This document shows, in pieces, positions 1 through 11,119 of a stretch of DNA of 64,000 bases. Each line of letters starts with the position of its first letter. Position 1 is the first letter of the stretch. Position numbers and translations under genes: made by a program. The stretch is from Anastatus disparis. Lineage: Eukaryota; Arthropoda; Insecta; Hymenoptera; Eupelmidae. The DNA is taken from the NCBI GenBank assembly GCA_017163975.1, contig JAFFSR010000292.1, forward strand, positions 751,501-815,500, in the 5' to 3' direction. Below the pieces are notes generated by a model that was not told the DNA's origin, searched no databases, and saw only the letters and a program-made list of their open reading frames with translations.

Positions 1-2
1 TT

Positions 3-1058
3 AATAACTTTACTGAAAGACATGAATTTTTAACAATAAACAACCAAAAAATAACTTTAAGACCGTTAGTATCCAGATTCCAAAAAGTAGTCTTTTCAAA
101 TGTACCTCTTGACATCCCTAACTATGTATTAGGAAACATCCTCGACAATCTCAAGGTCAAACGCAGCTCTACCATCACCATGCTTAAAGCATCAATCAAC
201 AGAGAGGAATATAAACATGTGATTAGTTTTAGACGACAAGTATATGTTCGACCCGAAGATATTACCTTAATTCCAGGAATGTTCAAATTAAACTTCAACA
301 GCTTAGACTATCACATATTCACAAGTACAGACACACTCAAGTGCTTCTTGTGTAAAGAAGAGGGGCATTTGGCAAAAAACTGCACTAAAGCAGAAACTCA
401 AACAACCGATATTCCAAGCATAACAGAACAGATGGACTTAACACAAGACGAAACTCTACCAACCAACACCAATGTAAACACAACGAAGTCAACAAAAGAA
501 AATAATCAAGTCATTACAAATAGCTCAAATTCATCTAACAATCTAAAAGCAATAAAACTGACAAATCAAAACAGAAGAGCAGGATCTGATATAAGTTCAG
601 CCGACTCACAGAATATTCATATAACAAATTTAAATAAAATTAAGCAGCCAAAGAAAATCAGCAGGAAAGAAGACACAGACATAAGTGAAAAAAACTCACA
701 ACCATCTGAAACAATAAATAAAGATACAGAAGACGAATTAAACGAAAAACTAATCAGTATCAAAGAATATTTAAACGAAGCCAACACATTACTCAACTAC
801 GCTCAGTTTAAAAGTCTTATGGAGAACATAAAAGGTTCAAAAAACCCTACAGAGGTCGTCTACAAATATACACAAGACATGGAAGCCTTCACTAAATTCA
901 TTCAAAATGATGTATACCCGAACGTCAGAAATAGCAGCATAAAATCCAAATGTACAAGACTAATTAAAAGCATTAACTCAGCCGAAAACCTTACACCAAT
1001 GAGTTCCGACGCAGAATTACAAAAACAATTACTTCTAAGAAAAGAAAACAATGTATAA
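3..1058 (+). CDS. Non-LTR retrotransposon ORF1 (Gag-like, zinc knuckle), 5' partial
   Basis: The frame is open from the window edge, so the protein starts upstream; the first ATG inside is at 180. Around residue 55 counted from that ATG there is one CCHC knuckle, CFLCKEEGHLAKNC. It is preceded by a folded region typical of I/Jockey ORF1 proteins and followed by a long polar Asn/Thr/Ser/Lys-rich segment and a helical C-terminus. ORF1 proteins of this group bind the element RNA and form ribonucleoprotein particles. The reading stops at TAA 1056-1058, and the endonuclease reading continues directly in the same frame, so the usual start of ORF2 is not visible and may be deleted. The frame is undamaged over 350 codons, while ORF2 is badly damaged. 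Confidence 0.8.
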   Translation, partial: NNFTERHEFLTINNQKITLRPLVSRFQKVVFSNVPLDIPNYVLGNILDNLKVKRSSTITMLKASINREEYKHVISFRRQVYVRPEDITLIPGMFKLNFNSLDYHIFTSTDTLKCFLCKEEGHLAKNCTKAETQTTDIPSITEQMDLTQDETLPTNTNVNTTKSTKENNQVITNSSNSSNNLKAIKLTNQNRRAGSDISSADSQNIHITNLNKIKQPKKISRKEDTDISEKNSQPSETINKDTEDELNEKLISIKEYLNEANTLLNYAQFKSLMENIKGSKNPTEVVYKYTQDMEAFTKFIQNDVYPNVRNSSIKSKCTRLIKSINSAENLTPMSSDAELQKQLLLRKENNV

Positions 1059-1130
1059 TACGAATATCTACAAAGAATAATTCAAAAAGAAAATATTGAA
1101 ATAATCTGTATACAGGAAACTAATTTCAAA
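1059..1130 (+). pseudogene. 5' fragment of ORF2 endonuclease (APE type)
   Basis: Directly after the ORF1 stop the same frame reads YEYLQRIIQKENIEIICIQE and then TNFK, the first strand/helix and the catalytic QE motif of APE-like endonucleases. The reading is cut at about 1130 by the large insertion and continues at 13945. The usual WN motif before this segment is missing, so the beginning of ORF2 is lost or joined to ORF1 by a deletion. Confidence 0.75.
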
Positions 1131-2360
1131 AAACGCTGCCAAGTGCTTTGGCGGAATGCTTTCTCATAGAGCTCTTTGAGTTTCATTAATTTTTCTATAT
1201 TTATTTAAATGTGATTTTAATATAAAAAAATTGTCCAACATTAATATTTACTCATATTGTACTTTATAAATTTCGAACATATATGCTAGCTGATTGCCTT
1301 TTCAACATTTATAATGTATTTTAAAGCATCAAGTAATACCAAAAAATTTGTTCTATTGAAAAAATGATATAATGTAGTAATAAAAAGAATGATAACAACA
1401 AAATTTCTAATCGTAACCTTGCTAAGAAAGAAGATAAATGAATAATAAAAATTTTTATGAAAATTTTTAAAATGCTCTTAAATTAAAACTGTGCTGAGAA
1501 AATTAGTTTTCCAAAACTTGTTTTCTTTAGAAATAACTTGCATACAAATTTTGGAGCAAATCTATCGAATGGTAGTGCGCTAAGAAAATCAGTTTTCAAA
1601 GAACCTGAAGGATTTCTTTGGTAATAGTCCAGGCGGGATCTGTTTTAAAATGGGTAGATTTGGATGTTTGGTATATAGTCGCTAATTTTTGCTTAAATGT
1701 CTCCAAAATTATGTTAGATATGAAAATTTCGATATGCGCCAGTTGAAAAAGTTGTGCTAAATTCGCTATTAAACAAATAGTGAAAAAATCTCGAAAAATA
1801 CGACTTTTTTCATCCTTTTTTTATTTATAGCTCCTTAAATATACATTTTAGAGAAAAATGTAAAAGGAAAAAAAAGTTAGACGATAAAATTTTACATGAA
1901 ATATTAAACTTTTGAAATGAAAAATTTCATTTTTTATGTTAGAAAAACGACAACAATTGCGAAAAAACTGCCCAAAAATTAATATTTTGTTAAATGATTT
2001 TCTTAACTATTTAAATTTATCATATAATATTAATATTGGGCCACAGAAAACTTTTTGATATGATAAAACAGCGCAGCAAATTTCATTAGAATCGGTTTGT
2101 TCATTGCTTCACAATAATTTAACAATTAAGCATCCCGCCAAAAAATTCAAAAATTTCAAAACTTCATTGCAAATAAAATAATGCTTTCAGATGGGTGTTG
2201 ATTTTTTTGCATATAGCAGACTATTAAAGCTTTCAAATGCACTTTGAAAAATTAAAATCGGTTAATTAGGAGAGTCTTGGGAATTTTTTAAAAAATATAG
2301 TTAAATTTATGCTTATAAATAAAATTGAATATCTTTTTCAATTTTAAATTAAATGAAACC

Positions 2361-3104
2361 CAAAAACTTTTGTTTGAAAATTCTCTGAAAGGCGCTCATT
2401 TAAAAAAAAGAAAAGTCAAATTCCGCTCAATAGTTTTTGAGGTATGACTCACCAAAGTTAACTTGTGTTTATTATTAAACAATAAACAATAGAAAGTCAA
2501 TTGAAGCGTCATTAGCTTTATTTGTCCAAGCACTTTTTAAGTAAAAGTTTTCAAAACATGCGCTCTTTGGAAAGACATAAAAAGTATCGATTAAAATTAC
2601 TCTGATCACTCGAAAAGTCGTTGAAAACGTAGAGGGTCACGTGATGGAGCAAGCTGATTGAAAAGTGAAATCAAGATCTAAAAACTACAGCGCGCTCTAG
2701 AAATGCGATTATCTTGGCTTCTAATGGTCCGATTTTGACCTTTTTTTTTAAATCGATGTGCTGAAAGTCAAGGAATTCAAATATTTTATGATAAATAATT
2801 AATTATGCGTATAATTTGTTATATTAACATAACTTTAAATCATAAGATAAAAAAATTTGTATTTTTTTCAACATTTATTCGTCTATTTTACATAAAAAAA
2901 GCTTAATCTTATGTCATTTTATCTACTAAATGAGAACTTATTTGATATTAATTTTTAATATTGTTTAAACAAATTAGAAAATTGAAAAATTGTGAATAAT
3001 TGAAAAAAATGTTAAATAATTTTAAAAGTATCATCATTTCAATCGTTAATGTCTATAATAAACTAAATGAGAATTTGGTACTTAATATTAATCTTTAATA
3101 AATA
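2361..3104. other. Central spacer of the inverted-arm element, no gene seen
   Basis: AT-rich sequence between the two arms. No ORF of note, no motif recognised. Confidence 0.5.
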
Positions 3105-3155
3105 TTATTAATTTAATTCAAAATTGAAAAAGATATTCAATTTTATTTATAAGCA

Positions 3156-3458
3156 TGTGGGTACACAGGCATAGAGAGTGTGTGTATGAGTAGGTAGGCA
3201 TGTAAGTGTCACGCGCAACCTGCGGTGCGCAAGCAAGCGACTAAAAGCGTAAGCTATGTGTTACGCGAGAGCGGAGAGAGTCATCAGAGCGTTCTTGACT
3301 TCTCATAAGATAAGTAGCCTGTCATCCTCAGGTAATAAACGCACATTCTATTATAATAAAAGAAATCTCTTTCTTTCTTTCGAGCACCTACCATCAACCT
3401 GCTCCTTTCTCGAATATCAACTCGACAGCGTAGCTTCTACAAGGCGTAGAGGCTAACA
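3156..3458 (+). repeat. 5' LTR of LTR-1
   Basis: Starts TGTGGGTACACAGG and ends GGCTAACA; matches 10815-11119. An AATAAA-type signal lies inside (GGTAATAAACGCAC). Confidence 0.92.
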
Positions 3459-3476
3459 TTGGTGACCCCAACAACC
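3459..3476 (+). other. Primer binding site of LTR-1
   Basis: TTGGTGACCCCAACAACC follows the 5' LTR directly. TGG at the start pairs with a tRNA CCA end. LTR-2 has TGGTGACCCCGCG and LTR-3 has TGGTGACACCGAG at the same place. CsRn1 relatives are reported to use tRNA-Trp; I cannot confirm the tRNA here. Confidence 0.7.
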
Positions 3477-3765
3477 GTTAGGGGAGACAGGACAACGCAG
3501 CAGCTAGCAGGACGCCTGAGTAAAAGCCGTTGGCCAGCAAGGGTCCGAGCAAAGGTCGCTATCGTCTCGCCAGAAATACATTTTAAAGGTTAGAATTATA
3601 ATTTCGCGAGCACGTTGTAAATACTTATCTTAAAGTAAAAACAAAAATTTTGTAACATATATTGAATCTTAACTAACGAAAATTTATCTTAAAAATTACA
3701 GCAGAAATTATTTTTTCTCTACATATATAGTATTAACATAAAGTAAAGTAATTGTTCGCTCGGAA

Positions 3766-3810
<45 letters not shown>

Positions 3811-5207
3811 CTAACAGAATAGATATAGCACAGTAAGTGAGAGACTGGCTTTCTCCAGCTGCACGTGGGAGAGAGAATAGTGGATTTTTTTCTTTTTAGG
3901 GTTTTAATGTTCTTAAGGGGACGGTTGGTGCCGGTGTAGACTCGGCACGTAGTGCAAACCATCGAATTTGTTCGTCTCTTTGTCCACGAGTCGTGGCTGC
4001 GTCGGTTGCCGGCAGTCATATGCCTTTTATAAATTTTTCTTTTTCCTTTTTTGTAATAAGAGATAGAACGTGCAGACTGGGGGGAGTATAGGAAATCTCT
4101 CTCTCTCTCTTCTTTCATAAAAAAAAGGGGGAAGTTATACGTAAGGAAATAAGAAATAAGAAAATCTGTACAAAGACGCGAATATAAGTAAAAAAATTAG
4201 AAAAGGGTAAAACTGTTAATAACGAAGAAAAAAACAGAGTAAGAAGAAAATAAAAGTGCAAAAAGAAAAAAAAAAAGTGATTCGGTTGTGCGGGTAAAGT
4301 AAAGCGGTTAGCGAGAAACGCGTAGAAAAGGCGAGACGCGACGGTTATTTTAAGGTTAGATAGAGGTGATTCGTGGGTAAGTCGCGTGTGCGCGTGAAAA
4401 AAAATTTTCGTAAGTATAACGAACAAAGAGTTAAAAGTATGATTGCTGGGATGTTATGGGCCGATGTATGACCTTGAGAGATACATTCTAACCCATACAT
4501 TTGTGTACTTCTTAGGTGTTCTCAAGGGATCATGCGGAGGTCGCGCATGCCGGTAAAGACGCGAAAAATAAATAAGAATTGTATTGCCGCGCACACGGGA
4601 CGAATTAACGGCGATTTTTAAAATTGTAAATAGTCTTCTGTGATTTTATTTGTGTTGTATTTTGCGTAGGCCTTTTACACCTATCGCAATCAACCTTGCT
4701 CGATAATTTGAAGCAATTGTTTATTTACGTATTTAAACATTGTGTTTCGTGATTATTTATTTTAACGGTCGTGTAACGTGTATTATTTGTTTATTTATTT
4801 ATTTATTTATTTTAAATGTTTGTATTATCGTGAACATTTATTTGATCGTTCGCGTAAGCTATTTTTTTATTTATTTTTCCTCACTCCAACCTCAAAATTT
4901 CAACTTTGTTTCGACTTCTTGGCTCTCGTGAGCAAAAATACATTATGAAACGGCTGTGCAAAGGCTTTTTTACGAAACTCGTTACAGCCCTCGCCTTCGG
5001 CTCGAGCTGTCAACTTCTCGTTTCGTAAATAAAGCCTTTGCACAACAGTTTAATAATGTACTATTAATGCCTTATTAATTTAATTATCTATTTATTGCGT
5101 GTTGTATTTATTGAATCTAGTCAACGTAAGACTGAGTAATATCGATCAAGGTCGGTTAAAATTTATAGCGAGGTTTGTTTGTATTGTATAAAATCTCGAA
5201 TCACAAA
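3477..5207 (+). other. Long 5' leader of LTR-1
   Basis: About 1.7 kb between primer site and gag without a credible gene. It holds a (TA)n tract (3768-3804), pyrimidine- and purine-rich runs, TTTA-rich stretches (about 4780-4880) and a 118-bp palindromic insertion at 4941-5058. ORFs on either strand here are of low-complexity composition. Confidence 0.6.
4941..5058. mobile_element. Mini-palindrome MITE, 118 bp, TA-flanked (copy 1)
   Basis: Ends are CATTATGAAAC and, mirrored, CATTATTAAAC; TA at 4939-4940 and 5059-5060. The arms are complementary over nearly the whole length with a GC-rich middle, CCTCGCCTTCGGCTCGAG. A relative of 121 bp is at 31479-31599. Confidence 0.7.
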
Positions 5208-6546
5208 ATGGCTACCGAGAATACGCTACAGAACGTAAATGGCGGAACTGACGACGCCGTAGCTAGTATATATAATAGCACACCTAATAATAGAGAACGA
5301 GACGCGTTTAGAAATCAGGTAGATAATAACAGAGCTCTTGCGGATCAAGAGAATGAATAGTAGTAGTATACTAGGAGCGAGCGGTACGAGAAAAGTAGAA
5401 GATTATTATAAAAAACAGTTATTAGAAATAAAGAAACATTATGAAACGAATATGGGATTTTTAATAAAAAGAATAGAAATGCTCGAGTTAGACCGAAATA
5501 AACCGGGAGAAAGGTTAGAAGCACACGATGTGCATAACAACGAGCAAATACCGACGCACGCAAATAAAGAGAATACTGACGACGCGCAAAATAATTTTAG
5601 GTTAGGTGGACAACGCGCTAACATAGTAGTACCCAGTAACCTCATGCGAAACCGTCAAATTAATTTTCCCTTCTGGAAACATAATCCGGAAACGTGGTTT
5701 GACTTATTTGAAGCCCTGGCTAAAATGCAAAATGTTACGGACGAGAGCGTAGCGTTCGTATTACTCATAAATAATTTAGATAGTGACGTAATTCGCGTAA
5801 CATCGAATTTAGTAAAAACATTAAAGCCGGGAAATAGATATAACGGGTTGAAGAAATACCTCATGGAGACTTATGGACAGTCACAAGAAGAGAGGTTTAA
5901 TAAATTATTCAGAAAATGTCGGGCGCACGGAGAAAAGCCATCGGAATATTTAAGAGAATTGCTCGACGTGGCAGACGGTATAATATAACGCGAGGTTATC
6001 TTAAGGGTATGGGAATATAATCTTCCACCCAGCATTAAATCGCACCTGGTGGGAGAAATAAATTTAAGAAACGAAGGAATCGTGGTAAAAAACGCGGATG
6101 AAGTATATAACAATAAATGTGAAGAAGAGGTCGGTAAAATGGTTAGCATAGTAAATCAAGGTAAAAAAGAAAATGATAGACCGTACACGGATAATGTAGG
6201 TATTAAAGCTCATATCGAAGCAGTTATCAAAGAGATGCTCGGTAAAGTAGGGAACGAGTTTAGAGGTGGAAGACGCTCGCGAACCAACAATCGAAATAAC
6301 AGTAAACGTTATTGCGTATACCATGCGAAATACGGAAAAAACGCGTATAAATGTTTAGAGCCCTGTGATTGGATTAATTACGAGAAGAGGCAGGAGTCCG
6401 TTCCACCTACTATTGATAGAAAAAGGCAAAGGTCTAAATCACCCAACCGCGGAGTAGCAAGAAGCAATAGCGTTGGAAAAGAAAAGAACCAAATGCGAAG
6501 TAAAAGTAGAGCTAGAGAACATTTAAACTCTCGAACCGGCGGGTAG
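5208..6546 (+). pseudogene. gag of LTR-1 (frameshift and stop)
   Basis: The reading starts MATENTLQN at 5208, leaves frame at about 5340-5360, continues from there to TAA 5986-5988, and then runs in the same frame from 5989 to TAG 6544-6546. The first part is a coiled-coil-like and capsid-like region (motifs FPFWKHNPETWFDLFE and LKKYLMETYG). The C-terminal part carries a CHCC box C-X2-H-X9-C-X3-C (CVYHAKYGKNAYKCLEPC) and a basic RS-rich tail. Gag packages the RNA and forms the capsid. The last codons contain the T TTA AAC heptamer. One frameshift and one nonsense codon mean this copy cannot make full Gag. Confidence 0.85.
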
Positions 6547-9500
6547 AGGGGGCAACCTCGTCGGACATGGAAGGAATACGCCTCCACGTCATAGATAAAT
6601 TAGTAAACGAAACCTTTTTGGTAGATACGGGTGCGGAAGTGTCGTTAGTTCCGAAAGGAAGGAATAGTAAAAAGATATATTACACATATGGTGTAATATA
6701 TAGGGAATTAGACTTCGGGTTTAAGAATAAGATCAAATGGACGTTCATTGTAGCAGACGTACCATATGCGATACTAGGTGGCGACGTCATTCAGCACTAC
6801 CATTTACTCCCAGATCTGACCCGACGAGAGCTCGTGTATGCAAAAACGGGTGAGTCAGTCGCAGGCACGGCAAAGAAAGTAACGTATGTGCAAGTGTCGT
6901 TAATAGACCCGAGGATTAGGTACGCACATATAATAAAAGAATTTCCATCGGTGCTTGGGCTTGAAAAGCCAAAAATTAAAAGAAAAATAGATGTGTACCA
7001 CCACATCACCACAGTGGGACCGCCAGTAGCGCAGAAACCGCGCAGATTGGCACCTGATAAGCTGCAGGCGGCAAAGCAGGAGTTTAAGAGGTGGTGTAAG
7101 GAAGGCATTTGCCAACCTTCAAAAAGCCCTTGGGCTACACCTATCCATATGGTCCCCAAGAAAAACGGTGAGTGGAGGATCTGTGGCGACTATAGAAAGT
7201 TAAACACAGTCACGGTGCCAGATAAGTACCCAATTCCCAATCTCCAGGACTTCGCATATAATTTAGAAGAAAAAACTATTTTTTCCGCACTCGATTTGGA
7301 AAAGGCATTCCTGCAGATTCCTATTTTCCCAGAGGATGTACCAAAGACAGCGGTGACGACTCCATTCGGACTTTATGAGTTCCTAGTGATGACATTCGGA
7401 TTTCGAAATGCTGCGCAGACATTTCAGCGATACATATACCAGGCCGTGGGCGACCTGGACTTTGTGTTCGCATTTGTTGATGATATCTTGGTTGCATCTT
7501 TATCAGACGAGGAGCACCAAGAACATCTTAAGGTCGTCCTAGAAAGGTTGGAGAGGTTTCACCTTAAACTGAACATAGATAAATGTCAGTTTGGAGTCGA
7601 TAAACTTATCTTCTTGGGCCATCTCATCGACCGAAATGGATTCAAACCAGATCCATCTAAGGTCGAGGCGATACAAGCCTTTAAGAAGCCCCAGACAAAA
7701 GACGAGATGCGTCGATTTCTGGGAATGGTAAACTTTTACAGAAAAAGCATACCAAGAGCCGCGGAGGTACAGAGACACCTAGTAGCTATGATAAAGGATA
7801 TTAAGAAAAAGGATAAAAGACGCATGGAATGGACCGAAGAAGCAGAACGAGCATTCAAGACAATAAAAGAAGAATTAGCGAATATTGCGTATCTTGCATT
7901 TCCGGCTAAAAATGCGGAGATTAGGTTAGTTACGGATGCGTCGAATTTCGCGATGGGCGCAGCGTTAGAACAGAGAATAGGAAATAAGTGGAAGCCGTTG
8001 GCTTTCTTTTCGAAAAAATTTACCCCCGCACAATCGAATTACGGCACGTACGATCGTGAATTGATGGCTATTTACGAGGCTATCAAATATTTTGGTTACT
8101 ACTTGGAAGGTAGAGAGTTTACGGTATGCACAGACCATAAACCATTGGTGTATGCGCTAGGCAAAAGCTTAGATAGTTGCACAGTACTGCAAGCAAGGAA
8201 GTTGACGTATATTGCAGAATATAACGTGAAAATATGCTATTTACCAGGAGAGAATAACGTGGTGGCTGATGCACTATCGAGAGTTGATGACTTCCGATTT
8301 CCGACAATATTCTCACTAGATGAGATAGCTAGACAACAAAGGGAAGATCAACAGCTGCAGGACATAATAAGTAATCCGCAGCATCAACTTAAGCTGTTAA
8401 AATTGCAATATGGTGTAGAAAACACGCCATTTTATTGCGAAATAGCACAAGACTCCCTCAGGCCGTATATACCGGAGGCGCTGAGAGCAGTCATCTTTGA
8501 ACTCTTCCACAGCAAAGCACATCCATCTGCTAGGTCAACTAGTAAGATGATAAGAAAGCAGTACGTATGGCCAAATATGAACAGACAGATAACATCTTGG
8601 TGCAGAGCATGCATGGAGTGCCAACGATCGAAAGTTACTAGGGAAAACAAGTTTTTACCTATGAAGTTTAGCGAACCAGATGGACGGTTCGCCCACGTGC
8701 ATGTCGACTTAGTTGGTCCGTTGCCGCCTAGCGAAGGTTACAGATATCTTGTGACCATGATAGACAGGTATACTAGGTGGCCGGAGGCGGTGCCCGTATA
8801 CGATGCATCGGCTCCTTCTGTCGCACGCGCTTTTTATGACACTTGGGTGTCTCGTTTTGGTGCACCTGTCATCATCACTACAGATCAAGGCAGACAGTTT
8901 GAGTCCGGCATGTTTCAGGCACTACTGCAGCTGATAGGATGTAAGAGAATACGTACTACGGCATACCATCCAGCCGCGAACGGCATGGTTGAGCGATGGC
9001 ACTGTGATCTTAAGGCAGCATTGATGTGCCATATGGAAGGTCAGGATTGGACTAGAATCCTCCCGACTGTTTTATTAGGGTTAAGAACGCGTTTAAGAAA
9101 AGACACGGAGGCCAACTCAGCGGAATTTCTTTACGGAACAACGCTCACCATACCAGGTGACATGTGCGAGTTCAGAGAGACAGATGCTAGAGAACAAGAT
9201 TTATATTTGGCAGAGTTTAGGGAGTATATGAGGCAGGTCAAACCCGTACCTGTGGTACATAACCACTCAGGGAAAACATTTGTATTCAAGGATTTGGCAA
9301 ACTGTACTCATGTGTTAGAAAAGATAAAAGCAGTTAAACCACCTCTTGTGCAACCGTATTCAGGGCCATATAAGGTCGTCTCTAGGCATGAAAATGGCCG
9401 TAATTACGTCATAAGGAAAGGAGATAAAGACGTAACGGTGAATGTAGAAAGGTTGAAACCAGCCTATTTTCTAGCTAATGAAATTGAGCCACAAGTAAGC

Positions 9501-10025
9501 GAAGTAGGCAGGGGAGTGGCACCTCAGAGTAGTAGCCAAATGAATAGTAGCAACAGAGAACTGAGCGAGAATAGTAATAGAATAGAGGAAGAAAACGTCA
9601 TAGTAACGGAAGCTCAGATTCATGACGAAGTTCCACCTGCAAATGGTGAGGAATATGAAGCATTGGACGAAGGTAACCCGACACAGGAGGTACCAGAATA
9701 TAACCATAACGAGGCGGATAATAGCGAATTCGACGAGCTCAATAATGAGCAAGTAGACATTACGGATACGTGTAATGAAACAGGTAAAGTAACAAATGAC
9801 AAAGAAATAGAAACCGGTAACAGGGTAGAGCACGAAACGATAGGTAGCGAAAAAGATAAGGGAAATAGTAAAAAGAGAGAGAGGTTTATACTCAACATTT
9901 TAAGGCGTAGAAAAATAGATAGCATAATGTTAAATAAAAAAAATAATTGTAAAAAGAATGAGAAGGGTATTAAGAAAGTTAGATTTTGTACAACAATGTC
10001 TCACTTTAAAGAGAAATGTGATTAA
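6516..10025 (+). CDS. pol: Pol polyprotein of LTR-1 (PR-RT-RH-IN)
   Basis: The frame is open from 6516; the first ATG is 6567, and numbering here starts there. Protease: [12 protein letters not shown], catalytic DTG at 20-22. Reverse transcriptase: the palm region includes [11 protein letters not shown] and FVDDILVAS, with the Asp pair at 305-306. RNase [15 protein letters not shown] near 456. Integrase: HHCC finger with [11 protein letters not shown], then the catalytic triad D714, D773 and E809 (D,D-35-E), followed by a C-terminal domain and a ~190-residue acidic then basic tail. Length and order fit Ty3/Gypsy. It is probably made by -1 frameshifting from gag. The frame is unbroken over 1150 codons, so pol looks intact while gag is damaged. 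No chromodomain or envelope gene seen. Confidence 0.93.
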   Translation, partial: RTFKLSNRRVEGATSSDMEGIRLHVIDKLVNETFLVDTGAEVSLVPKGRNSKKIYYTYGVIYRELDFGFKNKIKWTFIVADVPYAILGGDVIQHYHLLPDLTRRELVYAKTGESVAGTAKKVTYVQVSLIDPRIRYAHIIKEFPSVLGLEKPKIKRKIDVYHHITTVGPPVAQKPRRLAPDKLQAAKQEFKRWCKEGICQPSKSPWATPIHMVPKKNGEWRICGDYRKLNTVTVPDKYPIPNLQDFAYNLEEKTIFSALDLEKAFLQIPIFPEDVPKTAVTTPFGLYEFLVMTFGFRNAAQTFQRYIYQAVGDLDFVFAFVDDILVASLSDEEHQEHLKVVLERLERFHLKLNIDKCQFGVDKLIFLGHLIDRNGFKPDPSKVEAIQAFKKPQTKDEMRRFLGMVNFYRKSIPRAAEVQRHLVAMIKDIKKKDKRRMEWTEEAERAFKTIKEELANIAYLAFPAKNAEIRLVTDASNFAMGAALEQRIGNKWKPLAFFSKKFTPAQSNYGTYDRELMAIYEAIKYFGYYLEGREFTVCTDHKPLVYALGKSLDSCTVLQARKLTYIAEYNVKICYLPGENNVVADALSRVDDFRFPTIFSLDEIARQQREDQQLQDIISNPQHQLKLLKLQYGVENTPFYCEIAQDSLRPYIPEALRAVIFELFHSKAHPSARSTSKMIRKQYVWPNMNRQITSWCRACMECQRSKVTRENKFLPMKFSEPDGRFAHVHVDLVGPLPPSEGYRYLVTMIDRYTRWPEAVPVYDASAPSVARAFYDTWVSRFGAPVIITTDQGRQFESGMFQALLQLIGCKRIRTTAYHPAANGMVERWHCDLKAALMCHMEGQDWTRILPTVLLGLRTRLRKDTEANSAEFLYGTTLTIPGDMCEFRETDAREQDLYLAEFREYMRQVKPVPVVHNHSGKTFVFKDLANCTHVLEKIKAVKPPLVQPYSGPYKVVSRHENGRNYVIRKGDKDVTVNVERLKPAYFLANEIEPQVSEVGRGVAPQSSSQMNSSNRELSENSNRIEEENVIVTEAQIHDEVPPANGEEYEALDEGNPTQEVPEYNHNEADNSEFDELNNEQVDITDTCNETGKVTNDKEIETGNRVEHETIGSEKDKGNSKKRERFILNILRRRKIDSIMLNKKNNCKKNEKGIKKVRFCTTMSHFKEKCD
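6522..6528 (+). promoter_or_regulatory. -1 ribosomal frameshift heptamer T TTA AAC (LTR-1)
   Basis: In gag phase the codons are CAT TTA AAC TCT, exactly X XXY YYZ. Pol lies in the -1 frame and that frame is open from 6516, so gag and pol overlap at 6516-6546 and a slip here would enter pol. LTR-3 has the same heptamer in the same phase (45533-45539). Confidence 0.8.
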
Positions 10026-10068
10026 TTTTAGGCAATATTGTAATGCGTTATATTAATAATGTTTGTTT

Positions 10069-10083
10069 TTTGTTATATATAGG
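10069..10083 (+). promoter_or_regulatory. Possible splice acceptor before ORF3 of LTR-1
   Basis: T-rich TTTTTTGTTATATATAG runs up to an AG directly before the reading that contains the small ORF3. LTR-3 has a stronger acceptor (TTCTTTTTATTCAG) at the same place after pol. Confidence 0.35.
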
Positions 10084-10092
10084 TGAAGCTGA

Positions 10093-10359
10093 TTGGGCTC
10101 TCCTCTGATATTTGTATCGTTGAAGAGTACCGTCAGCCGAGCCAGAATGTTTTTCTTGGAAGAATTGGCCAGAGGCCTATTGTGCAAAATCAATGAGACG
10201 CATGATCTCACAAAGAAAGCTGAGTACAGATTAGCGGAGGTTTATCTATATGAGTTCATAGATCCATATACACAGCAATGTATGGGTAAGATTAATGCTG
10301 CCAGCAGAGCCGGTGAGAAGAACGCGATGGAGAACGCACAAGAACACATATGTAAATAA
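10093..10359 (+). CDS. Small ORF3 downstream of pol, LTR-1 (unknown)
   Basis: 88 codons, 68 nt after the pol stop. The sequence has a hydrophobic start and then a helical region (MFFLEELARGLLCKINETHD...). I recognise no domain; no clear signal peptide, no membrane segment long enough for an envelope protein. The acceptor-like AG just upstream would allow expression from a spliced RNA. LTR-3 has another small ORF in the same place, but the two proteins do not look alike to me. It may be real, or a chance ORF. Confidence 0.35.
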   Translation: MGSPLIFVSLKSTVSRARMFFLEELARGLLCKINETHDLTKKAEYRLAEVYLYEFIDPYTQQCMGKINAASRAGEKNAMENAQEHICK

Positions 10360-10814
10360 TGTATGCAGATGTAAACGTAACTAGAATTACGTATGTATAA
10401 ATACAATTAGGTAAAAGTGTAGCATGAGTAATTGCGTAAGCGAAAAGTATGAGTAATTGTGTGAGTAATTACACAAATGTAAAATAACATAAGCACGCGA
10501 GTGTATGTGTAAAAATAATTGCATAATTTAATTGTGAAATGAATACAATCATACGAGCGCATGTGTGAGAATGAACGCATATAAATTGTAAAGTAAAAAC
10601 GAGCATGTAAATGCATGTAGAAATGTAGGTATGAAATGACCGCATGTGTGAGGCGAGAATAATCGCATAGGAACAAATGTAATTGCACGAGTAATTATAT
10701 ACAAAAATGTAAAAGAGATCATATGTAAAATAAAAAGTACCCACTTTTTATGTAAAATAAAAATTAATTCCTTTTGATGTAAATAACCATGGATGGTTAT
10801 TTAGGGGGGAGTAC
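10360..10814 (+). other. 3' untranslated region and purine tract of LTR-1
   Basis: About 450 bp made of short diverged words of the type GTAATTGC, ATGTAAAA and GAGTAATT. The polypurine tract AGGGGGGA lies at 10803-10810, just before the 3' LTR. The 3' region of LTR-3 has similar low-complexity make-up. ORFs read here are word-repeat shadows. Confidence 0.6.
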
Positions 10815-11119
10815 TGTGGGTACACAGGCATAGAGAGTGTGTGTGTATGAGTAGGTAGGCATGTAAGTGTCACGCGCAACCTGCGGTGCGCAAGCAAGCG
10901 ATTAAAAGCGTAAGCTATGTGTTACGCGAGAGCGGAGAGAGTCATCAGAGCGTTCTTGACTTCTCATAAGATAAGTAGCCTGTCATCCTCAGGTAATAAA
11001 CGCACATTCTATTATAATAAAAGAAATCTCTTTCTTTCTTTCGAGCACCTACCATCAACCTGCTCCTTTCTCAAATATCAACTCGACAGCGTAGCTTCTA
11101 CAAGGCATAGAGGCTAACA
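10815..11119 (+). repeat. 3' LTR of LTR-1
   Basis: Matches 3156-3458 with about 3 substitutions and one extra GT. Followed by the target duplication AGCA. Confidence 0.92.

Larger units (their letters stand above)
3156..11119 (+). mobile_element. LTR retrotransposon LTR-1 (Ty3/Gypsy, CsRn1-like)
   Basis: 7964 bp, bounded by LTRs of 303 and 305 bp that differ by about 3 substitutions and a 2-nt indel. AGCA is duplicated at 3152-3155 and 11120-11123. Order: LTR, primer site, long leader, gag (broken), T TTA AAC heptamer, pol in the -1 frame, small third ORF, low-complexity 3' region, purine tract, LTR. Pol order is protease-RT-RNase H-integrase, so Ty3/Gypsy. The CHCC Gag box is the reason for the CsRn1-like assignment, which is inference. 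The near-identity of the LTRs means a fairly young insertion, yet gag already has a stop and a frameshift. Confidence 0.9.

Noticed and set aside
3256..3456. 66-codon ORF MCYARAERV..., repeated at 10917-11117
   Set aside because: It lies in the LTRs of LTR-1, not a gene.
3708..4426. Two minus-strand ORFs in the leader of LTR-1
   Set aside because: Composition (Ile-Tyr from TA, Phe from A-runs) shows low-complexity readings.
10093..10359. Envelope gene of an errantivirus-like element
   Set aside because: Only 88 codons, no signal peptide, cleavage site or membrane anchor.
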